DNA of 59,217 nt, from IMG/VR virus record IMGVR_UViG_3300021088_000013, positions 1 to 59,217 of that record. The stretch is one strand, 5' to 3'. Of the stretch, positions 54,243-59,217 are shown in pieces (position 1 is the first letter of the stretch; the number at the start of each line of letters is the position of its first letter). This stretch comes from a virus. The notes below the pieces were generated by a model. That model saw only the letters and a list, made by a program, of their open reading frames with translations. It did not search any database and was not told the origin of the DNA. Both the position numbers and the translations under genes were made by a program.

Positions 54243-54764
54243 TCACCACGGACTAAACGGGTTTATCACTGGCTGGAAAGAACGATGCTCCATAGATGCG
54301 CCTGCCATACTCTTTAGTGAATCGGGTGGCTCATCTCCGATCTGCGAATACAAACGCAATAGTGCCCTAGCAGCAGTTGCTCGCTTATCTGGAGAGATTC
54401 CCTGGACCTGGTTAAGCCGCGCAGCTGCAGCATGCACACCATTCTTATTAACCGCACCACCCGGCTCACGAACCGGCAAACTGTATCGACTCTTATCTGC
54501 CGGATCACCGGTACCACGATCAATAAGGCACGCTCGGCGCCACTGTTCCGGACTATAGTCCGATGGAGCATAGTTTCCCCATGGTGAATCCGATGCGCGC
54601 TCACCGGTCTCCAATTCCTGACTAGCATACAAAGCAGCCAGGGCAGCATCTGCATCTGGGCGAGACGAATGACATGACACCATTACATTGTTAGCTTGAT
54701 TCACCACCGCGTAGGGTCTAATGACAGGGCAGCGCGGATCCGCCCTAACCGTCCATGGCATCAA
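54243..54764 (-). CDS. DUF6582-like head maturation protein
   Basis: 173 residues. DKSRYSLPVREPGGAVNKNG and VHAAAARLNQVQGISPDKRA with the closing ALLRLYSQIGDEPPDSL match the DUF6582 domain often fused to or beside phage prohead proteases. The N-terminus may bind DNA or portal (PWTVRADPRCPVIRP). Role in head assembly inferred from place. Confidence 0.55.
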   Translation of the reverse strand: MMPWTVRADPRCPVIRPYAVVNQANNVMVSCHSSRPDADAALAALYASQELETGERASDSPWGNYAPSDYSPEQWRRACLIDRGTGDPADKSRYSLPVREPGGAVNKNGVHAAAARLNQVQGISPDKRATAARALLRLYSQIGDEPPDSLKSMAGASMEHRSFQPVINPFSPW

Positions 54765-56089
54765 TTCATTCCCTTCGAAAAACCGTTTCGCGCCGGTTGG
54801 CCGTTAGATACGGGCTGAGGTTTAGGCTGTGCATTAGTAACGTCATCCACGCCAGTCAGCTGACTGGCTGCTGTTGGCTCGTCGGAGTATCTCTCCATTG
54901 CCCTGATCTCCGGAGCGGTGATAGCGCCGATCTCATACAAAATTTTGTACGCCTGAGCACGCTCATATAAACCAGGGCGTATATATTCATCAGCGTTTAC
55001 CTCGACAATCTGACCACGCGGCAACGCCCAGTTCGACAAGGCCCCCATAACTGCAGCAGTCATGGGCCTCAAGCCAGCACGGAAGTGGTGATCAAACAGC
55101 GACGTCGCATTCGCATATGTCATCGACGACCCAGCAGCCGCCGACAAGCCCAGAAGGAACGGAGGTACCTTCAACGTCACCGCAATACGTGCCTCAGTGA
55201 ACTGGGAAATCTCAATCAACGTCATATCACGAGCAGACATCGACTGAGTCTGATTCAACTTCATCCCACCAGCTACCAACGCTGGCTCACCCGCGTGGCG
55301 CACTCGGGATTCTACCCATAGCCCTAGTAGATTATCGGCTTCGTCTTGGGTCATATTTCGATCCACGCCGAACCAATAATGCGGTATCCCGCCAGTCTGG
55401 GCTATCCGATCGCCGTACTTCTGCAGCAACCCAGCTGTAACCATCCTGGCACCCGCAGCCTCGAGCGGAGAGTGCCCATGTGCATCAGCAGTGTTGCTGA
55501 TGTTCCGAATGTGTAGTATTTCTTCAGTAACATTAATACCACCTAGATGGTATTCACGAGTGCCCTCTATTAGCTCTACGTTCATCAGCCACGGGGGCAC
55601 CACACGAAACGTCAACGGATTCCCGTCAGCTGCCGTAGACATCGGTAGAACAAATGCCTCGCCCATCTGGTAATCCCAGAACAGTTGCTTAGCGAACTCT
55701 TCCCAGGACGTATAAATCGTGGGATCTGGATTGACCAACCAGCCTGGAGGTGGTAAAATATTGCCATTTTTCAGCCGATATGCGGGTAAACTCGACAAAA
55801 TCGACGCATTCAGGTCGATTGCGGCCCATGCGGTATCGACAAGAGCCGACAACCCCATCTGCGACGATGACCAGTACATCGGCGTCGACCAAGCCCCGGG
55901 CCACCCAGACCACGGTGAAGGCTGAGGAAACGGCAATGACCGTGAATACGTTGGCCCGAAATCAATCTCCGCACCACACGGATCACCGGGACTAACCCCT
56001 GTGCCACCACCTACATCCGCAGGCGCATTAGTGTTCGGCGTCTCACCGTCATAATTTGGCTGGCCGGTAAGCCACCCCCAAAAACTCAT
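54761..56089 (-). CDS. Portal protein
   Basis: 442 residues, HK97-type portal: GLSALVDTAWAAIDLNASIL near the N-terminus, PWLMNVELIEGTREYHLGGI, the clip/stem region (QKYGDRIAQTGGIPHYWFGV) and the C-terminal FLLGLSAAAGSSMTYANATS. Forms the dodecameric DNA channel. The Pro-rich first 60 residues are typical of mycobacteriophage portals. Confidence 0.85.
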   Translation of the reverse strand: MSFWGWLTGQPNYDGETPNTNAPADVGGGTGVSPGDPCGAEIDFGPTYSRSLPFPQPSPWSGWPGAWSTPMYWSSSQMGLSALVDTAWAAIDLNASILSSLPAYRLKNGNILPPPGWLVNPDPTIYTSWEEFAKQLFWDYQMGEAFVLPMSTAADGNPLTFRVVPPWLMNVELIEGTREYHLGGINVTEEILHIRNISNTADAHGHSPLEAAGARMVTAGLLQKYGDRIAQTGGIPHYWFGVDRNMTQDEADNLLGLWVESRVRHAGEPALVAGGMKLNQTQSMSARDMTLIEISQFTEARIAVTLKVPPFLLGLSAAAGSSMTYANATSLFDHHFRAGLRPMTAAVMGALSNWALPRGQIVEVNADEYIRPGLYERAQAYKILYEIGAITAPEIRAMERYSDEPTAASQLTGVDDVTNAQPKPQPVSNGQPARNGFSKGMN

Positions 56090-56224
56090 TTACCAGCGGA
56101 CCTCTGGAATTTCCGGCTTGTCCTCGAGACCAAAAGGCTCAGGAGCCGGAGGCAGGTCGGGCTGCGTCACATAGTTATCACGCGTAGCCTCCGGAAGACC
56201 AAAACCGGGGTCAGGACTGCTCAT
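56090..56224 (-). CDS. Small FGLEDKP-motif protein (copy 2)
   Basis: 44 residues (MSSPDPGFGLPEATRDNYVT and onward), ending PAPEPFGLEDKPEIPEVRW. The last 18 residues match those of 56382-56549, so the pair are paralogues. Pro-rich; ATGA overlap with the gene before. Possibly an unstructured head-assembly or DNA-packaging factor; function unknown. Confidence 0.5.
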   Translation of the reverse strand: MSSPDPGFGLPEATRDNYVTQPDLPPAPEPFGLEDKPEIPEVRW

Positions 56225-56382
56225 AATATTCCCTTTCTATTTAACTCATCGAGGAAATTATCCCCTAGCTTTTTGGCTTGAGATGCCGATATATTAAGAC
56301 AGTTTCTATTAATTGGCATAAGATCTTTATCTGGTGAACCTTCTATTAGGCCATCATTTGCATAAGTACCTTTATTTATCAT
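56221..56382 (-). CDS. Small hypothetical protein
   Basis: 53 residues (MINKGTYANDGLIEGSPDKD and onward), hydrophilic, ending NFLDELNRKGIL. Overlaps both neighbours by one to four bases. Composition is more Lys/Asn-rich than the flanking genes. Function unknown. Confidence 0.5.
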   Translation of the reverse strand: MINKGTYANDGLIEGSPDKDLMPINRNCLNISASQAKKLGDNFLDELNRKGIL

Positions 56383-56549
56383 CACGACCAGCGAGGAGCT
56401 GGAATATCAGGTTTATCTTCCAGGCCAAACGGCGCAGGGCCGCTCGGTATAGACGGTTGAGAACTAGCATTCGAATAGTTAGGCATCTCATCGCCATGCC
56501 AGCCATCCCCCAGTGATGGTTGATTGGTCACATCGGCCACAACAATCAC
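56382..56549 (-). CDS. Small FGLEDKP-motif protein (copy 1)
   Basis: 55 residues from GTG 56549 (VIVVADVTNQPSLGDGWHGD), GTGA overlap with terminase. The C-terminal 18 residues (GPAPFGLEDKPDIPAPRWS) repeat in 56090-56224. A tail motif kept in two linked copies suggests a peptide that docks on a neighbouring protein such as portal or terminase. Confidence 0.55.
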   Translation of the reverse strand: MIVVADVTNQPSLGDGWHGDEMPNYSNASSQPSIPSGPAPFGLEDKPDIPAPRWS

Positions 56550-58105
56550 ACTCCCATCTTATCTTTGCTCTTGTAGTAGAAGATTGCCGGCATCGGAGCT
56601 GTCTCAACTAAACCAAAACGATACGCTGCAGCTGCTGCCGCAACCAATTCCGGGCCAGTGTCATCAGTCCACGTATAAGACTTACCGCACCTACGAACAT
56701 GCGCTGATCGCACAGCTGCGTCCAATTCATTCTGTCCAACATGGACAATCGTTCCAGCTGCCACAGCGCTCTGGAAAGCCCCACAAGACGCAGCCATATC
56801 AGGCTCCGTCAGTTTGAAGAATTCAATCTCCTGGCGCGTCAAATCTGGCAACAAACTACGCGCCTCGCCAGTGCAAACGGACACATCAGCAACATCCTTG
56901 GAAGCTATCAACTCGGCAACCTTAGCAGCCACCCAACTAATACCACGACCAGAATAGGTCATCACCAATGCTCGGCCGCCAACATCGCCGGCAACAGCGA
57001 TAGATGCAACCTCACGAACAGTGGACACCGCAACCGACAGCGTCACCTGCCTAGGTGGCTCAACATCAACATTTTCAAGCGCCAACCACTTGATCGGATC
57101 AAACACCGGAGGTTCTTTCAGTCTTACAGGCTGATTCAGCCAAAACCGACGAAACTCATTCTCCGACGCTTGCGGATCATCCCAATAATCAGCGATACCC
57201 TCAAGATTCATCCACCCCGCAGCATCACCGTACGCTTCGCGGAGAGCTTCTATCCTTTGTGCCCTGTCGGTTAAATCCCAATCCTCAGACGCAGCGCGGT
57301 GATCAAACAAAAACGCTGATGAACTATTGCCCTCCCGCTGGAGCGCCTCAGCATACGCATGACTACCCTCGGCGACGGACTGCTCACCTTTGGCATACAT
57401 GGTCGACGTTTCCAACATCCAACCGCCGGCCTCTTTACGCTTCAGCAAATTCCTCACCATGGTTTGGTGCATACGCCCAAGCTTGAAAACCCCGGATATC
57501 GGCGGAGTCATCAGGTGCGATTCATCTACCACGATGAACGTCGACTTAGCGCCGTCCTTAGCCTCATTCGAAGCCGACACCGGCTCAATCCTGCCACGCT
57601 TATCCGGCAGAAACGTGCGCGTCAAACCCGCGTCTATGGGGCCGAAACGATCAGATAGACGTGTCGAACAGGTATCCGGGTGGAGCATGTACCTGACACC
57701 GCCGTAGGTGTTCCCGGCCTGATTCTCTTCAGTGGCAACGTTGAGGATCTCGACGTATTTCAACATCTTCCCAACAGGCTCACCCTGGGTGTAGTGATAG
57801 CCCCAATCTGATACCTCACCCTGCTGCGCCCAGTGATCGAATCTGCACTCCCCGAACGCCTCGAAACAAACCAACATCGCTGCAAGTTCAGACTTCGATC
57901 TACCTTTAGCCCGAGATAAGAAAGCACGCCGAACCTGTCGATAACCATCCGGTGTTATCCTATAAGCCTTAATTACAAATTCCGAAAATTCATCATCCAA
58001 TAAAATGGACTCACCCTGAACATCACCTGGGCCATGAACAAGGAAGTTTTGAATCCAGTCTATTGCATACCATCCAATAGACTCACGAATCCCAGGAAGA
58101 GACAT
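56546..58105 (-). CDS. Terminase large subunit
   Basis: 519 residues. N-terminal ATPase with Walker A-like SRAKGRSKSELAA (64-76), in which Arg replaces the usual Gly-Lys order as in actinophage terminases, and Walker B TFIVVDESHLM (189-199). C-terminal nuclease segment: AVSTVREVASIAVAGDVGGR and a later ACGAFQSAVAAGTIVHVGQN. It cuts and pumps DNA into the prohead. Long type typical of mycobacteriophages. Confidence 0.88.
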   Translation of the reverse strand: MSLPGIRESIGWYAIDWIQNFLVHGPGDVQGESILLDDEFSEFVIKAYRITPDGYRQVRRAFLSRAKGRSKSELAAMLVCFEAFGECRFDHWAQQGEVSDWGYHYTQGEPVGKMLKYVEILNVATEENQAGNTYGGVRYMLHPDTCSTRLSDRFGPIDAGLTRTFLPDKRGRIEPVSASNEAKDGAKSTFIVVDESHLMTPPISGVFKLGRMHQTMVRNLLKRKEAGGWMLETSTMYAKGEQSVAEGSHAYAEALQREGNSSSAFLFDHRAASEDWDLTDRAQRIEALREAYGDAAGWMNLEGIADYWDDPQASENEFRRFWLNQPVRLKEPPVFDPIKWLALENVDVEPPRQVTLSVAVSTVREVASIAVAGDVGGRALVMTYSGRGISWVAAKVAELIASKDVADVSVCTGEARSLLPDLTRQEIEFFKLTEPDMAASCGAFQSAVAAGTIVHVGQNELDAAVRSAHVRRCGKSYTWTDDTGPELVAAAAAAYRFGLVETAPMPAIFYYKSKDKMGV

Positions 58106-58114
58106 TAAAATACC

Positions 58115-58669
58115 TCACCTAAGTCGTATCGCCCATGACTTCTCAGCATGACCAAGAACATCCCATGATAACGGATTCTCGGCCACATATTCACGCCAAG
58201 CCCGCTGCTCATGATCCTTACATCCGGAATACCTATGCCATTCATCAAAAACGCATATAGTGCCAGATTTTAAATAAGGTCCAATATAAGTTAAAGCAGT
58301 CTTTGTACTTGAATACAAATCAGCATCGAAATGAACTAATCCAATATAACCTAAATATGAAAAATCAAATTCCGGAAGAGTATCCTCAAACAAACCTATT
58401 ACAATCCTACTGTTATCGATATCTTCAGGAGGGTCACACGCCATAGAGCCGGCAGGGTATCTAAATCTCCAATTCTCAGGCAATCCTTCAAAACTATCAA
58501 ACCCAACTACTGGCATATGTTTAGCAATGATTGACATGCTAGTCCCACTAGCGACACCAAACTCAACAGCACTCCCAAACGGAGACAAGCCTATGACATA
58601 GCGAAGCAAAGGATAGTTAATATTCCTAGCATTACAATTACGACCCAGGGAATAATCCACACTACGCAC
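58115..58669 (-). CDS. TylF-like SAM-dependent methyltransferase
   Basis: 184 residues from GTG 58669 (TTG 58675 and GTG 58660 are alternatives). Rossmann motif AVEFGVASGTSMSIIAKHM with motif I E-x-G-x-x-x-G, then VVGFDSFEGLPENW (motif II) and GYIGLVHFDADLYSSTKTAL (metal-binding Asp pair) match macrocin-O-methyltransferase/TylF enzymes that methylate sugar hydroxyls. It lies between the small and large terminase genes, an unusual place. With the glycosyltransferase in the same operon, it may methylate a virion glycan; a host cell-wall sugar is another target. Confidence 0.75.
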   Translation of the reverse strand: MRSVDYSLGRNCNARNINYPLLRYVIGLSPFGSAVEFGVASGTSMSIIAKHMPVVGFDSFEGLPENWRFRYPAGSMACDPPEDIDNSRIVIGLFEDTLPEFDFSYLGYIGLVHFDADLYSSTKTALTYIGPYLKSGTICVFDEWHRYSGCKDHEQRAWREYVAENPLSWDVLGHAEKSWAIRLR

Positions 58670-59102
58670 TACCAACCGACTTCAACAACCTAGCCCGCTG
58701 ACTATCACGCGCGCCGTCACTAGCATCCCTAACAGGAACTGGCGGCTTAGCCTCCGGGCTGCCTACCGAAACTCGTAACCTAGCCCGATCCTCGGGTGTT
58801 GCGCCGAACTTCGCTACGCGCTGCCTCAACTCAGAAGCGACCGTACGATCACCAGACCAGAACGCGGCGTGCAACACGGCAGTTTCAAGCATAAAACACC
58901 AGTCAGTATCTCCCATAATCGCAGCCTGTGGACTTGTGCGCCATACGTGCCACCAATCCAGTGTCGGCTGAGGCCACTCGTGGTTATCCGGCAAATCCGG
59001 CCCGTGAACCACCCCGTCATGCTCAAGCACCGTCAACTGAGGAGGCTTATTCCGGCGTGCCAGCGACGACGGATCCCTCGGAACGCGTCCCTTACCACTC
59101 AT
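58662..59102 (-). CDS. Terminase small subunit
   Basis: 146 residues from ATG 59102 (MSGKGRVPRDPSSLARRNK), with GGAGGTG six bases upstream; GTG 59108 is in frame but has no site. HEWPQPTLDWWHVWRTSPQA, then DWCFMLETAVLHAAFW and a basic coiled part match the P27/actinophage small terminase. It recognises packaging sites and feeds DNA to the large subunit. Confidence 0.8.
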   Translation of the reverse strand: MSGKGRVPRDPSSLARRNKPPQLTVLEHDGVVHGPDLPDNHEWPQPTLDWWHVWRTSPQAAIMGDTDWCFMLETAVLHAAFWSGDRTVASELRQRVAKFGATPEDRARLRVSVGSPEAKPPVPVRDASDGARDSQRARLLKSVGSA

Positions 59103-59212
59103 TAGCACACCTCCAATGTTTGCTGGACATAACCTTCTGGTTTGCCAATATCACAGGAAAGAGGGATGCCCCTCGATATTTCAACTCCAGTATTGTACAC
59201 ACTGCGAGCCAT
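59102..59212 (-). CDS. Short upstream gene, possibly continuing beyond the window
   Basis: 36 residues (MARSVYNTGVEISRGIPLSC and onward), ending in a TAATG overlap with the small terminase. The ATG at 59212 is five bases from the edge, so a longer N-terminus or the ribosome site may lie outside. C-terminal YVQQTLEVC. Function unknown. Confidence 0.4.
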   Translation of the reverse strand: MARSVYNTGVEISRGIPLSCDIGKPEGYVQQTLEVC

Positions 59213-59217
59213 TTGAG

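Noticed and set aside
1-59217. CRISPR array
   Set aside because: The only clustered short repeat is the CAGTTGTCTCA array, with variable and partly zero spacing and inverted copies; there are no regular spacers of 25-40 bp.
1-59217. tRNA genes
   Set aside because: I looked for T-loop GGTTCRANNCC patterns with a cloverleaf in the non-coding gaps and found none. The GGTTCACC in the 27-bp repeat lacks acceptor and anticodon stems. A covariance search would settle it.
1-59217. ParA/ParB partition genes
   Set aside because: No Walker-type ParA or ParB HTH-with-C-terminal-dimer pattern was seen. The 11-mer array could still be a partition site, but there is no protein to support it here.

Overview
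The window looks like an essentially complete genome of a temperate-type siphovirus (HK97-like capsid, long non-contractile tail) of a mycobacterium, drawn in reverse: nearly all genes lie on the minus strand and the late genes read from the right edge leftward. The mycobacterial host is inferred from a mycolylarabinogalactan esterase (LysB), a PPE protein, three DUF732-type secreted proteins, a WhiB regulator and several families typical of mycobacteriophages. By eye the base composition is close to 50% GC, well below most mycobacteria (an impression, not a computed value). Genes are packed with ATGA, GTGA, TAATG or TGATG start/stop overlaps; I used these to fix many starts and to find about 25 genes of 30-60 codons.

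Right to left: (1) DNA packaging and head, 59212-50268: small terminase, a TylF-like methyltransferase, large terminase, three small proline-rich genes, portal, a DUF6582-like protein, prohead protease, capsid, an AT-hook protein and head-tail connectors. (2) Tail, 50259-29245: tail completion and terminator proteins, a glycosyltransferase, major tail protein, a tail-assembly-chaperone pair joined by an apparent +1 frameshift, a 1363-residue tape measure with an NlpC/P60-like domain, Dit/Gp37-like proteins and a run of Gly/Ser/Thr-rich fibre-type proteins. (3) Central break, 29133-28703: a two-gene rightward cassette whose second gene is only the arm-binding N-terminus of a tyrosine integrase. 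I see no full integrase, serine recombinase or ParAB. (4) Lysis and envelope, 28702-22008: two DUF732 proteins, an HKD (PLD-type) nuclease, LysA, LysB and two holin-like proteins. (5) A rightward AT-hook-like gene (21661-22014) with a strong promoter, then a membrane-protein cassette ending in a PPE-SVP protein (18406-19482).

(6) A rightward HTH gene (18026) with an operator-like palindrome on its promoter faces the long leftward early operon, 17843-3540. That operon carries many small genes plus a stand-alone YqaJ C-terminal-like domain, glutaredoxin, WhiB, a Cas4-like Fe-S exonuclease, a possible ssDNA-binding protein and a Prim-Pol/RecA-type replication protein. Directly downstream of the replication gene is an array of ten perfect CAGTTGTCTCA 11-mers, flanked by inverted copies and an alternating purine-pyrimidine tract: a strong candidate replication origin. 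Endonuclease VII-like, DUF3310 and zinc-ribbon genes follow. (7) At the left, a rightward cassette of six small genes (2261-3543) includes an HTH and two Cys-rich proteins and is divergent from a MerR/excisionase-like HTH gene. The window ends with an HNH gene and a repeat-rich 209-bp non-coding end.

The least ordinary elements are the iteron-like array beside a plasmid-style replication gene in a genome without an intact integrase, the phage-borne PPE protein, the six-gene rightward cassette, and a 27-bp identical sequence shared by the replication gene and the central cassette.
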